The translations under genes and the position numbers were made by a program. Positions 1 to 8,468 of a DNA stretch of 64,000 nt are shown in pieces (positions within the stretch are counted from its first letter, which is position 1; each line of letters begins with the position of its first letter). This DNA is from JAMZMI01 sp039944535 (GTDB taxonomy: Bacteria > Bacteroidota > Bacteroidia > Cytophagales > Cyclobacteriaceae): NCBI GenBank assembly GCA_039944535.1, contig JBDUYP010000010.1, positions 139,534-203,533 of the forward strand, read 5' to 3'. The notes under the pieces are model-generated. The model ran no database searches. It was not told the DNA's origin and saw nothing but the letters and a program-made list of their open reading frames with translations.

Positions 1-343
1 CGAAGAATACAGGGTTTTGAGAAAGAAAGGCACAGAAAGAGCCTGGAGCGGAACGCTTCTCGAAAATGCCGAAACAGGCCAATATGAATGTGCTGGATGC
101 GGAAACCCTTTATTTGATTCTGACACCAAATTTGATTCAGGGTGCGGCTGGCCAAGTTTCTACGCACCCGAAAGAAAAGGTGCAGTAGAATACCACATGG
201 ATAAGTCATTCGGCATGATTCGCACTGAGGTGACCTGTGCCAAATGTGGTGGCCACCTAGGGCATGTTTTTCATGATGGCCCGCAACCTACCGGAGAGCG
301 GTATTGTATGAACTCCATTTCTTTAAAATTCAAAAAAGAATAA
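1..343 (+). CDS. msrB: Peptide-methionine (R)-S-oxide reductase MsrB, 5' end outside window
   Basis: Reduces methionine-R-sulfoxide in proteins back to methionine. The frame is open from base 2 (EEYRVLRKKGTERAW...), so the N-terminus lies off the left edge; the internal TTG at 17 is not a credible start because the family motif YRVLRxKGTERA runs across it. Visible are two zinc-binding CxxC pairs (CAGC and CAKC), the GCGWPSF motif and the catalytic cysteine in RYCMNS near the C-terminus. Whether it carries a signal peptide cannot be seen. A second MsrB lies 1.3 kb downstream, beyond an L-2-hydroxyglutarate oxidase gene. Family assignment is secure; cellular location is unknown. Confidence 0.93.
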   Translation, partial: EEYRVLRKKGTERAWSGTLLENAETGQYECAGCGNPLFDSDTKFDSGCGWPSFYAPERKGAVEYHMDKSFGMIRTEVTCAKCGGHLGHVFHDGPQPTGERYCMNSISLKFKKE

Positions 344-415
344 CAAGACCTTCAAAAAACAATCCATCGAAACATCATTTTTCACATCTTTGCAACATAA
401 CAAACAGGTGAAAAC

Positions 416-1612
416 ATGTACAATGTTGTAGTGATTGGTGGTGGTATAGTAGGACTGGCTTCAGCCCTCAAAATCAAAGAAGCCAACCCAAAGCTGCGTG
501 TGGCGGTCGTGGAAAAAGAAAATGGTCTGGCCAAGCATCAGACAGGTCACAACAGCGGCGTGATACACTCAGGACTCTACTACAAGCCAGGTAGTCTAAA
601 AGCCAAAAACTGTGTAGATGGCTACAATGAGTTGGTTAAATTCTGTGAGGAAGAAGAAATCAACTTTGAACTCTGTGGTAAGATTGTGGTGGCCACCAAC
701 AAGGAGCAACTTTCTACGCTAAACACCCTTTACGAGCGTGGCGAAAAGAACGGACTCACCGGAATGAAAAAATTGATCGGTGACGACCTGAAAGAGTACG
801 AGCCATACGTCAATGGCATTCAGGGTATATATGTACCACAAACAGGCATCATTGACTATAAAGAAGTATCATACAAATATGCTGAAAAGATCAAGCATTT
901 CAACGGAGATATATTTCCTGGCAATAAGGTATTGGACATCAAAGAAAACGGCGGTTTCATTCAGGTAGAAACGGATCAGCAAACCCTTACTACGCGGTTG
1001 GTCATCAACTGCTCAGGCCTGTATTCTGACAAGGTGGCCAAGCTTACCGGAATGCCTGTCAATTACAAGATCATACCCTTCAGAGGCGAATATTATAAGA
1101 TAAAAAAGGAGAAGGAACATCTGGTAAAAAACCTGATCTACCCTGTTCCTGATCCCAACTTCCCTTTTCTGGGTGTGCACTTTACTCGCATGATCGGTGG
1201 AGGCATTGAGGCTGGTCCCAACGCCGTATTTGCGTTCAAAAGAGAAGGCTACTCTAAAACTGATATTAACGTGGCAGAACTGATGGGAAGCCTTGGTTGG
1301 AAAGGTTTTAGAAAAGTAGCAGGCAAATACTGGAAAACCGGACTGGGTGAATTTTATCGTTCATTTTCAAAATCGGCATTTACGAAAGCTCTTCAAGAGT
1401 TGTTGCCTGACATCCAGCAGGGCGACCTGGAACCTGGAGGCTCAGGAGTGCGAGCGCAGGCTTGCGATAAAGAAGGCGGGTTGATCGATGATTTTCTTAT
1501 TCTGCAGAATGAAAAAATCATTAACGTAGGAAATGCCCCATCTCCAGCAGCTACGTCATCGCTAGCAATTGGCAAACATGTCGCGGGGCTTGCAATGGAG
1601 CGTTTTAAATAA
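416..1612 (+). CDS. lhgO: L-2-hydroxyglutarate oxidase (FAD-dependent)
   Basis: Oxidises L-2-hydroxyglutarate to 2-oxoglutarate; in characterised homologues the electrons enter the membrane quinone pool. The 398-residue protein has the N-terminal FAD-binding Rossmann motif GGGIVG at residues 8-13, the DAO-family segment HQTGHNSGVIHSGLYY, and a C-terminal FAD-contacting stretch (VGNAPSPAATSSLAIG). Length is normal for LhgO. The ATG at 416 gives the Rossmann strand immediately after the start, as expected. A hairpin with a T-tract follows at 1630-1657. It lies between two msrB genes on the same strand, so a shared link to redox repair is possible but inferred. Related glycerol-3-phosphate or D-amino-acid oxidases are less likely. 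Confidence 0.92.
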   Translation: MYNVVVIGGGIVGLASALKIKEANPKLRVAVVEKENGLAKHQTGHNSGVIHSGLYYKPGSLKAKNCVDGYNELVKFCEEEEINFELCGKIVVATNKEQLSTLNTLYERGEKNGLTGMKKLIGDDLKEYEPYVNGIQGIYVPQTGIIDYKEVSYKYAEKIKHFNGDIFPGNKVLDIKENGGFIQVETDQQTLTTRLVINCSGLYSDKVAKLTGMPVNYKIIPFRGEYYKIKKEKEHLVKNLIYPVPDPNFPFLGVHFTRMIGGGIEAGPNAVFAFKREGYSKTDINVAELMGSLGWKGFRKVAGKYWKTGLGEFYRSFSKSAFTKALQELLPDIQQGDLEPGGSGVRAQACDKEGGLIDDFLILQNEKIINVGNAPSPAATSSLAIGKHVAGLAMERFK

Positions 1613-1629
1613 ACAAATGGTAAAACCGG

Positions 1630-1657
1630 GCGTTTAGAGATCATAAAACGCTTTTTT
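1630..1657 (+). terminator. Hairpin plus T-tract abutting the next start codon
   Basis: GCGTTT at 1630-1635 pairs with AAACGC at 1646-1651 around a 10-nt loop and is followed by six T. The T-tract runs directly into the ATG of the downstream lipoprotein MsrB at 1658. It looks like the terminator of the L-2-hydroxyglutarate oxidase gene, but its position also makes it a possible attenuator or translation-modulating hairpin for the next gene. Confidence 0.55.
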
Positions 1658-2152
1658 ATGAAATCACTGTTTTACATTTCTATTTTTCTTGTATCCCTTA
1701 CGTCCTGTGCTCAAACCGCGGATAAAGACGGAAGAAACGCCGAAACAGACATCATTACAGCTTCAGAATGGGCTCTATCAGACTCTGAATGGAAGGCAAG
1801 ACTCTCAGATCTGGAATATTACGTACTCAGAGAAAAGGGAACTGAGCGAGCCTTTACAGGCGACCTGTGGGACAACAAAGCCAAGGGCACTTATATCTGC
1901 GCAGGATGTAAACTTCCTTTATTTGAAAGCGAAACAAAGTTTCGATCCGGCACAGGATGGCCATCATTTTATGAGCCAATAAGTGAAACTAATGTAGCCG
2001 AAGAGACCGACAATAAATACGGCATGAGTCGCACGGAAGTCCTTTGCTCAAGATGCGAAGGGCACCTGGGTCATGTCTTTCCCGACGGCCCTAAACCCAG
2101 TGGTTTGAGATATTGCATCAATTCCGTTTCCCTGGATTTCGTAGAGCAGTAG
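1658..2152 (+). CDS. msrB: Lipoprotein MsrB, methionine-(R)-sulfoxide reductase
   Basis: A second MsrB of 164 residues, exported: residues 1-16 form a signal peptide ending in a canonical lipobox (LTSC, Cys17). The MsrB domain spans about 50-162, with zinc-binding cysteines C81/C84 and C130/C133 and the catalytic cysteine C153 in RYCINS. It should repair oxidised methionine in envelope proteins; which membrane it faces and its electron donor are not shown by the sequence. It differs from the upstream MsrB at many positions, so it is not a recent copy. The ATG at 1658 is the only start that gives a signal peptide. Confidence 0.92.
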   Translation: MKSLFYISIFLVSLTSCAQTADKDGRNAETDIITASEWALSDSEWKARLSDLEYYVLREKGTERAFTGDLWDNKAKGTYICAGCKLPLFESETKFRSGTGWPSFYEPISETNVAEETDNKYGMSRTEVLCSRCEGHLGHVFPDGPKPSGLRYCINSVSLDFVEQ

Positions 2153-2154
2153 GA

Positions 2155-2985
2155 TTACAATTCTCTCACCCAAATATTCCTAAACCTCATCTTGTCGCTA
2201 TGATCCTGAAGAACCAGCGGCAATTTAGCCGGATGTGGCAGATAATATGGCGTGCCGATGTAGCACGTCGGCCCTAACAACTCCACATTGTTTTGAACCA
2301 ATACTCCATTGTGAAGCACAGTAACTCGTGCAGGACTGATGAGAGTACCCTTTTCTGAAAATTTGGGAGCCATAAATATGATGTCATATTCCTGCCAATT
2401 TTCCGGAGCTTTCGAGGCATTGGCAAGAGGTATAAGCTGCTTGTAAACCGAGGCTGCCTGCCCATTGCTATAGGTTGGGTTTTCATAAGAATTCAAAACC
2501 TGAACCTCGTACATTCCCATGAAAATGATTCCGCTATTTCCTCCAGCTTGCCCTTCTTTATCCGTGGGCATTTTAGGCGCCACCCACTCCACATGTAGCT
2601 GAATATCACCGAATGCCTGTTTGGTCGCTATGTTGCCTTGTCCCGGTGCTACCACAAGTTTACCGTCCTTCACTAACCATGCAGCCTCCTCGCCTACATA
2701 AGCGGGATCAACCAATTCAGCATATACTTTAAAACCCTCCATATTTACCGGAGACCCAAATTGCGCCTTTTGCCACATGTTTAGGGATTTTCCGTCAAAC
2801 AAAACAATGGCATCTGAAGGTGCAGAAGTTCCGTCACCAGGAGTAACCACCGGAACATCCTTATAGAGCTCCGTCACCTCCCAGGGCCTGGTTTTTCTGA
2901 GTTCATCCCAATCGATTTGAGGTAAGTCCTGAGAAAGAGAAGTAAAACTTGTTAGCAGTGCACTTAAGAGAAGTAGATGTTTCAT
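2155..2985 (-). CDS. Secreted DUF1080 (3-keto-disaccharide hydrolase-like) protein
   Basis: A 276-residue exported protein: signal peptide MKHLLLLSALLTSFTSLSQ, then one domain of the DUF1080 family, which has a concanavalin-like jelly roll fold and includes enzymes acting on 3-keto-glucosides. Diagnostic segments are IVLFDGKSLNMWQ (about 61-73), WLVKDGKLVV, the GGNSGIIFMGMYEVQVLNSY block and a terminal MRFRNIWVREL strand. It ends two bases after the convergent lipoprotein MsrB stops. Bacteroidota carry many DUF1080 paralogues, often as periplasmic sugar-processing proteins; no sugar operon surrounds this copy, so the substrate is unknown. The family call is firm, the activity is inferred. Confidence 0.85.
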   Translation of the reverse strand: MKHLLLLSALLTSFTSLSQDLPQIDWDELRKTRPWEVTELYKDVPVVTPGDGTSAPSDAIVLFDGKSLNMWQKAQFGSPVNMEGFKVYAELVDPAYVGEEAAWLVKDGKLVVAPGQGNIATKQAFGDIQLHVEWVAPKMPTDKEGQAGGNSGIIFMGMYEVQVLNSYENPTYSNGQAASVYKQLIPLANASKAPENWQEYDIIFMAPKFSEKGTLISPARVTVLHNGVLVQNNVELLGPTCYIGTPYYLPHPAKLPLVLQDHSDKMRFRNIWVREL

Positions 2986-3089
2986 TTTGGCGTTTCTGGG
3001 TTGTTTTGCTAAAACTATCCAAACTTATGAACACTATCTCCTTAATTACACCAAAAGGTGGAACCCAGATTAACATGACCAGAAACAGT

Positions 3090-4052
3090 TCACCACTGGT
3101 GCTGCTTCATAAACTGCTCTGCGCGAACCTCCATCCAGCTGTACTTCTGACCTGCAATAGAAAAACCGACATGCCCTCCAAGCTTAGGCGTTTCCAGGTA
3201 AACGAACTCACTCTCTTTTGCAAGTTTAGCTGGGTAGCACTCCTCTCCAAGCATAGGGTCGTTTAGAGCATTGCCAATAAAGACAGGAACTTTAATATGA
3301 GGCAAATAACGATCACACGTAGCTTCCGCAAAAAATTGATCTACACTCTCAAAACCATGTAACGGAGCAGTATAGCTATGATGAAAATCATCAAAATCCT
3401 TTAATTCATCAATCCCTTTCACATTCACACTACCCGGATACGTCTCAGCCTTAACCTTCATTTTTTCGATCAGCTTACTCACAAAACGCTTTTCATATAC
3501 CTGGTTTTCCCTTAGTTTCAAGGTTTCCGAACTATCAAGCAAGTTGCACGGAACAGAAAAAGTAATGGCTCCTTTGACGCGAGTATCTACGGCCCTTTCC
3601 CCTAAGTATTTCAAGCTCATACTACCTCCCATAGAGTAGCCCATCAGCACAACTGAATCATAATTCATATCAAAACTATGCTCAATTACAGTGGCCAAAT
3701 CTCCAGTCTCGCCATGATGATAAAACCTTGGTAAACGGTTGATCTCTCCGCTGCAGCTTCGGCAATTCCAGGCAATAACATCCCAGCCACGATCAAAAAA
3801 ATAGCCTGCCGTTCGTTTGACATAGTACCGATTGGAGTCTCCCTCCAAACCATGAGTAATGATCAAACATTTACTATTTCCTCCTTTTAAGTGATCGATA
3901 TCGAGAAAATCCCCGTCTATCAGCTCCTTTCTTTGACGCTCGTATGGAAGGTCCGGTCCTTTGTAAAACATAGAAGGAATGATCGTTTCCCAATGTGCAT
4001 TGAGCATGTAAAATGGACGTTTGCTGTAACTTGAATCTGTAATTAATGGCAC
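3090..4052 (-). CDS. YheT-type alpha/beta hydrolase
   Basis: A 320-residue cytoplasmic alpha/beta hydrolase of the YheT/UPF0017 group. The nucleophile elbow GYSMGGS places Ser140; Asp265 (NALNDPM) and His294 (LGGHVGF) complete the likely triad. The HGLEGDSNRYYV oxyanion region at about 67-78 and the WNCRSCSGEINR segment are typical of this group. There is no signal peptide or membrane segment. Substrates of the bacterial family are poorly defined (ester or lipid hydrolysis has been proposed). It is on the same strand as the DUF1080 gene but about 100 bp separate them, so co-transcription is possible but unproven. Confidence 0.85.
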   Translation of the reverse strand: MPLITDSSYSKRPFYMLNAHWETIIPSMFYKGPDLPYERQRKELIDGDFLDIDHLKGGNSKCLIITHGLEGDSNRYYVKRTAGYFFDRGWDVIAWNCRSCSGEINRLPRFYHHGETGDLATVIEHSFDMNYDSVVLMGYSMGGSMSLKYLGERAVDTRVKGAITFSVPCNLLDSSETLKLRENQVYEKRFVSKLIEKMKVKAETYPGSVNVKGIDELKDFDDFHHSYTAPLHGFESVDQFFAEATCDRYLPHIKVPVFIGNALNDPMLGEECYPAKLAKESEFVYLETPKLGGHVGFSIAGQKYSWMEVRAEQFMKQHQW

Positions 4053-4350
4053 CTTTAAATTGAATTTGTAAACCCTACTAGTTGTCTATTGTTTCATCAT
4101 CTACCCTCAAGGCAATCATATCCATTCGGAACCAAAACCTGCTAAACCACCACATCCTTATAACAAATCGCTTTCCCTTTCACAGAAACCGGAGATAGAA
4201 AGAACCAAACAGATCAATGGTGAAAGACTATCTGAGTTTTCATGTTTCCACAATGGTCTTTTAAGATATTAGAAAACTTGCATTAAGTTAAATAATCTTT
4301 GAAATCCTCAAGGAACAGCCCATTTGGGCTTAACCATTTTAAATCCTTTG
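4053..4350. other. Gene-poor stretch between two minus-strand genes
   Basis: About 300 bases of AT-rich sequence between the start of the YheT-type hydrolase and the end of the 45-residue gene. I find no convincing open frame, RNA gene, clear terminator or TAnnTTTG element; it presumably holds the hydrolase promoter. Confidence 0.5.
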
Positions 4351-4488
4351 CTATTCGGTTAGTCTTTCTTCCAGGTTCTTTTTTGCTCCCGGCCATGTGG
4401 TTTTGCTGCTTATGTCAATGCCAATCAGAATCATTATCAGCAAAAAGATTGCTGCTATAATTAAAAATAGTTTCTTAGACTTTTTCAT
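4351..4488 (-). CDS. 45-residue single-span membrane protein (unrecognised)
   Basis: A short frame reading MKKSKKLFLIIAAIF..., with a lysine-rich N-terminus, one hydrophobic segment at residues 7-24 and a polar tail containing TTWPGAKKNLEERLTE. This N-in/C-out layout is typical of small membrane proteins. The ATG at 4488 is divergent from the DUF3127 gene, whose likely start at 4537 leaves 48 bp between them. The amphipathic charged tail and clean start argue for a real gene, but I do not recognise the family and cannot infer a function. Chance occurrence of a 45-codon frame is the main alternative. Confidence 0.5.
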   Translation of the reverse strand: MKKSKKLFLIIAAIFLLIMILIGIDISSKTTWPGAKKNLEERLTE

Positions 4489-4536
4489 ATGCGTTATGAG
4501 GTCTCTTTATTTGCGAAAAGATTTAATTCACTTTCC

Positions 4537-4917
4537 ATGAATATTGAAGCCAAGTTAATTGAGAAGTTCGATACGCAAAATGTAACCGACACTTTTAAAA
4601 AGAGAGAATTTGTAGTGGAGTATGCGGAGAACCCGCAATATCCCGAATACATCAAATTTGAGTTAATTCAGAACAATTGTCAGCAACTAGATCAGTACCA
4701 AGTAGGTGACGCGTTAAACGTTTCTTTTAACCTAAAGGGAAGAAAGTGGACTGACCCGAAAGGAGAAACTAAATATTTTACCAGCCTTCAGGCATGGAAA
4801 ATTGAGGGCAAATCTACAGGTGCAACACCACCAGCCGCAGATGGCCCTCCTCCTCCGTCTGCGCAAGATAGCTGGATGGATCAGGCATCAGAAGCTGATG
4901 ACGATCTTCCTTTCTAA
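4537..4917 (+). CDS. DUF3127 protein with SSB-like acidic C-terminal tip
   Basis: A 126-residue protein matching the Bacteroidota DUF3127 family: MNIEAKLIEKFDTQNVTDTF opens a single small beta-rich domain (about 1-90) that looks like an OB fold with a conserved WTDPKGETKYFTSLQAWKI strand pair. A proline/alanine-rich linker follows, and the protein ends in DDDLPF, closely resembling the C-terminal tip that single-stranded DNA-binding proteins use to recruit partners. I chose the ATG at 4537 because family members begin at this point and an upstream in-frame ATG at 4489 would overlap the divergent small gene. A DNA-binding role is inference. Confidence 0.8.
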   Translation: MNIEAKLIEKFDTQNVTDTFKKREFVVEYAENPQYPEYIKFELIQNNCQQLDQYQVGDALNVSFNLKGRKWTDPKGETKYFTSLQAWKIEGKSTGATPPAADGPPPPSAQDSWMDQASEADDDLPF

Positions 4918-5174
4918 GCTCGTTTTTTTCTAAAGGTAATCGGAATGTAATCGTCTGTTGGTAATCCGATATGTGCCAAATCCCACTTTTGGTCATAGTT
5001 GTTTACAAGTTGACGAATGCATTCCACTCTATCGTCAGTGGGATATGGGCATTGATCCCAGTAAAAAATTTCAACACGATAGTTGTATTGTTTCTTAATT
5101 CCGTTGACTTTTACCTCAACCTCAATTTCCTGTTCCTCGTTTAATTGAGGGATTTCTATACCAATGATTCCCAT
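4914..5174 (-). CDS. Conserved small hypothetical protein
   Basis: An 86-residue soluble protein of unknown function. The N-terminal half is rich in alternating Glu/Val (EIEVEVKVNG), suggesting beta strands; the second half contains FYWDQCPYPTDDRVECIRQL and a basic end (FRKKRA). Its stop overlaps the convergent DUF3127 stop by four bases. No catalytic motif, signal peptide or membrane segment is visible. Coding status rests on an undisturbed frame, the expected Bacteroidota amino-acid composition and tight convergent packing. Confidence 0.6.
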   Translation of the reverse strand: MGIIGIEIPQLNEEQEIEVEVKVNGIKKQYNYRVEIFYWDQCPYPTDDRVECIRQLVNNYDQKWDLAHIGLPTDDYIPITFRKKRA

Positions 5175-5301
5175 ATAAGATTATTTAGGTTACTTATTAA
5201 ATCCAGATGAACAAAAAATGTACCTTTTCAGTTAAACATTTCATAGTCAATGATTTAATACAATCTGAGTTCATTGGGGTTGACCGAATTAGAACACATT
5301 T

Positions 5302-5835
5302 ATGTCCAAAATGATACAATTACTCTCAAAATTTCATGTCTTCTTTCTGATTGCTTTGATGGGTTGGTCTTGCGCAAGTAGCAAAAAGGAAAACCGACCA
5401 TCGCCCTACGCCATGGACTCGACTAAAATTGATAATGTCAAAATGAAAATATCTTATAGCAGTCCCGGAGTGAAAAAAAGAAAGATTTGGGGAGAACTGG
5501 TGCCTTACGGCAATATGTGGAGAACTGGCGCCAATGAGGCCACCACTCTGGAAGTTTCAGAGGACATAACCCTGAATGGCCAACCATTGCCAAAAGGCAA
5601 ATATGCCATTTTCACTATCCCTGAAAGCAATAAGTGGACGCTTCTGTTCAACAAGGAATGGAGCCAGTGGGGAGCCTATAATTATGATGATTCTAAGGAT
5701 GTATTGGTACTGGAGGTTGAGCCCGAAAAGGTAAAAGAACTGCAAGAAAGAATGAAATTTTACTTTGAAGAAGAGAAACTAAAATTCCACTGGGAGTATC
5801 TCACCTTTTCCCTCGATGTATCGGCAAAAAAGTAA
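5302..5835 (+). CDS. DUF2911 lipoprotein
   Basis: A 177-residue probable lipoprotein: hydrophobic N-terminus ending at Cys24 (WSCASS; the lipobox is loose, with Trp at -2), then a DUF2911 domain at about 35-172. Recognisable segments are KMKISYSSPGVKKRKIWGELVPYGNMWRTGANEATTLE and the LPKGKYAIFTIP and NKEWSQWGAYNYD strands. This family is widespread in Bacteroidota; its function is unknown. A second Met at 5311 is an alternative start that also keeps the signal peptide. It converges on the DUF302 gene with only four bases between the stop codons. Confidence 0.85.
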   Translation: MSKMIQLLSKFHVFFLIALMGWSCASSKKENRPSPYAMDSTKIDNVKMKISYSSPGVKKRKIWGELVPYGNMWRTGANEATTLEVSEDITLNGQPLPKGKYAIFTIPESNKWTLLFNKEWSQWGAYNYDDSKDVLVLEVEPEKVKELQERMKFYFEEEKLKFHWEYLTFSLDVSAKK

Positions 5836-5839
5836 TTAC

Positions 5840-6280
5840 TTATTCTTTCAAAGCATCATTTGTAACTCTTATCATCAGTCTGGTCAGAGCATCGATAGTC
5901 TCATCACAACCTAAAACCATAAAACGCTTCCGCATAAACTTAGGGTCCATAAAACCGATGTAAACATCTCCGTACTCTTCCCAAACCAATATTTCTAAAG
6001 GCAGCTCCAACGCAGTAGTCTGCTGACAGGATATTAAAGCCGTGGTGAGGTCCGGATCCTCAAACAATATGCTTCTTGTTGGGGGAATCTCTTTTCCCCG
6101 CTCTTTGGCTATAGCATCATGAGAAACTGTTTCGAAAAACATCAGTCCCTTATCTTTAATGATACCAACGATTTTATCTGTAGTTTCCTGAACGCTAAGG
6201 GAACTTTTGTAGATGGTGAGGTTTTGAGCCTGAGAACTCAGGCAAACGAGTAAAAAAGTTGCGGTAATTATTTTATTCAT
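5840..6280 (-). CDS. Exported DUF302 protein
   Basis: A 146-residue protein with a signal peptide (MNKIITATFLLVCLSSQAQ) and a DUF302 domain of the TT1751 fold at about 20-130, including the typical SVQETTDKIVGIIKDKGLMFF helix followed by PTRSILFEDPDLTTALI and LPLEILVWEEYGDVYIGFMDP. DUF302 proteins bind small ligands or act as envelope accessory proteins; nothing here specifies which. It is exported to the periplasm. Downstream neighbours converge on it, so it is probably transcribed alone. Confidence 0.8.
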   Translation of the reverse strand: MNKIITATFLLVCLSSQAQNLTIYKSSLSVQETTDKIVGIIKDKGLMFFETVSHDAIAKERGKEIPPTRSILFEDPDLTTALISCQQTTALELPLEILVWEEYGDVYIGFMDPKFMRKRFMVLGCDETIDALTRLMIRVTNDALKE

Positions 6281-6464
6281 GCTGACGGCAAAAAGGTTCT
6301 AGTACGAAAAAACGCAATTTACCCACTGTATCAAAAGATAAACCCAAATTTCCAGTCAAAATGCTCTCGAGTTACCTAAAGTTTTCAATTTTCAGTTTTT
6401 AAACCCTCATATTTCGGTTTTCTGATGTACTTTTAGTTCGACCATAAACAACACATTTTCTCTA

Positions 6465-8393
6465 ATGAACATTTACGCAAAACTCACATTTCTGTGTTTA
6501 TTCCTTGTCGTGATTACTTCCTCCATAATCTTTGTTTTCACAAATATTGAGGTAAAGCAGGCCTATCGAGAAGAGCTACTGGTTAACATCTCAAAGCAAG
6601 CTCAATCAACCATTTCAAATATTGAACAGTTCATATTCTCGCGGGTTAACGATGTGAACATGGCTACAAAGAATCCTTACTTCAGAATCAGTGATATTTC
6701 AGAAGAAGAACTAACATCCAGGCTTCAAGAATTGGAAAATCTCAATGACCTCTATTATAGTTTTTCTTATTTTGATTTGGACAGAAACCGCATTGCAGAC
6801 AGCAAAGGATTGTCGTTAGGGAAACAACACAGCAATTCCAATTACTGGATAGACCTTGAAAATAGTAACGGATCTGTGATGGATATTTCAGTATCAGAGT
6901 CGATAGGTCGCCCTGTAATGCATTTCGCATCTTACGTGACCGATTATGTCACGGAAGAAAAAAATGGAGTATTGGTCGGGCGTATCCTGGTTGATGAACT
7001 CATAAGCATCATGGGTGATATTTCCTTGAGTAATGACACGAGTAGGATGCTCGAAGTAAACCTGCTAGACAAATCAGGCAAAATCCTATACACCAATAAC
7101 AAAAACCTAGTTGCCCTGAATTCACAGTTTCCAAATTACGATCTGGTGAAAAATCTAGCCGGATCAAGAGTGAATTTTCTTGAAACAAAGGACCAACTAT
7201 TTTTTGCCGCCAAGCAACAGTCATACCTTAACTACACTGGTAACGATTGGACACTTTGTATCAGTGTAGATAAAGGCCTGGCCTTTTCACCTTTAGGAAA
7301 AATCCAGAACGATCTTTTGATCGTGATACTTTCTGTACTGGGGCTATCAATAATATTGGCGCTGGTAGCAGCCAATTTATTTGTGAGGCCTATTGTAAAA
7401 CTTAGTAAAAACGCTGAAGAAATAGGTAAGGGAAATCTCAATGTCGATATCGAAATAAAATCAAATGATGAGGTCGGCAAATTGGCCAAGCAACTTGGCA
7501 ACTCCGCTCAGGTACTCTTGAACAAACTGGAAGAACAGCAGAAAACAACGGCTCAGCTGGAAAATCAAAAAAATGAGATCGAAAACCAAAAGCATCAACT
7601 GGAACAAGTAAACAATCAGGTCTCTGACAGCATTCTTTATGCCAAAAGAATACAAGCCTCAATACTCCCAGACCTGGCTTCAATCTCTAAGGTGGTCAAT
7701 GACGCTTTTGTGATCTACAAACCTAAAGATGTAGTGAGCGGAGACTTCTACTGGTTTGAGCGCATCCGACAAGGCAGAAATGAGTATTTGGTTATTGTTT
7801 GCGCAGACTGTACTGGACACGGAGTTCCTGGAGCCATTATGTCAATAATGGGTAGTAACCAACTCACAAACATCATCTATTATCAAAACTATCTTGACCC
7901 CAATAAAATTCTTGCTAGAATGGATAAACAGATAAAGATGGAACTTCAACAAAGAGATGCTGATGCCTATCGTCGTGACGGAATGGAGATTGGTGTCTGC
8001 GTAATAAATCTTGATGATCTGAAAATGGAATTTTCTGGTGCAGGTATCCCTCTGCATATCGTTCGTAAGGGTGAATTGACTACCTACAGAAGCCCCAAAC
8101 TAATGATTGGTGGAATTGACGGGGACGAAAGGGAGGCATCTAACATGCTGAATAAAGAAGAAATACAGCTAAGAGATGGAGACAGGCTTTATCTGTCTTC
8201 TGACGGGTTTCAAGATCAATTTGGCGGAGAACATGACAAGAAATTCATGGTCAAAAATTTGAAAAACTTAATCGTAGAAACGGCCAATGAGCCGCTAGCT
8301 AAGCAAGAACAAATGCTCACCGAAGCTTTTGAAAAGTGGAAAGGCGATGCTAATCAAACTGACGATGTGGTACTGATGGGTATTGAAATTTAA
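6465..8393 (+). CDS. SiaA-like dCache-HAMP-PP2C sensor phosphatase
   Basis: A 642-residue membrane sensor: TM1 at about 7-27, an extracytoplasmic dCache-type domain (35-270), TM2 at 282-304, HAMP (305-358), a coiled coil (about 353-390) and a SpoIIE/RsbU-type PP2C phosphatase domain (400-642). All metal-binding acidic residues are present: D427 in SGDFYW, D448 in ADCTGHG, D580 in SSDGF and D633/D634 in TDD. This is the architecture of Pseudomonas SiaA, which dephosphorylates SiaC. A SiaB-like kinase and SiaC-like substrate lie 4 kb downstream on the same strand, separated by a convergent operon. The ligand is unknown. The domain call is strong; the partner is inferred. Confidence 0.88.
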   Translation: MNIYAKLTFLCLFLVVITSSIIFVFTNIEVKQAYREELLVNISKQAQSTISNIEQFIFSRVNDVNMATKNPYFRISDISEEELTSRLQELENLNDLYYSFSYFDLDRNRIADSKGLSLGKQHSNSNYWIDLENSNGSVMDISVSESIGRPVMHFASYVTDYVTEEKNGVLVGRILVDELISIMGDISLSNDTSRMLEVNLLDKSGKILYTNNKNLVALNSQFPNYDLVKNLAGSRVNFLETKDQLFFAAKQQSYLNYTGNDWTLCISVDKGLAFSPLGKIQNDLLIVILSVLGLSIILALVAANLFVRPIVKLSKNAEEIGKGNLNVDIEIKSNDEVGKLAKQLGNSAQVLLNKLEEQQKTTAQLENQKNEIENQKHQLEQVNNQVSDSILYAKRIQASILPDLASISKVVNDAFVIYKPKDVVSGDFYWFERIRQGRNEYLVIVCADCTGHGVPGAIMSIMGSNQLTNIIYYQNYLDPNKILARMDKQIKMELQQRDADAYRRDGMEIGVCVINLDDLKMEFSGAGIPLHIVRKGELTTYRSPKLMIGGIDGDEREASNMLNKEEIQLRDGDRLYLSSDGFQDQFGGEHDKKFMVKNLKNLIVETANEPLAKQEQMLTEAFEKWKGDANQTDDVVLMGIEI

Positions 8394-8468
8394 ACCACAG
8401 TTCCAGACCAACACCGCCCTAAATCAAATCAACCTGGATACGTCTAGTACTTGTGATATAAAAGAAAA

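Noticed and set aside
4489..4536. Upstream in-frame ATG extending the DUF3127 protein by 16 residues
   Set aside because: Family members start at MNIEAK, and the extension overlaps the divergent 45-residue gene.
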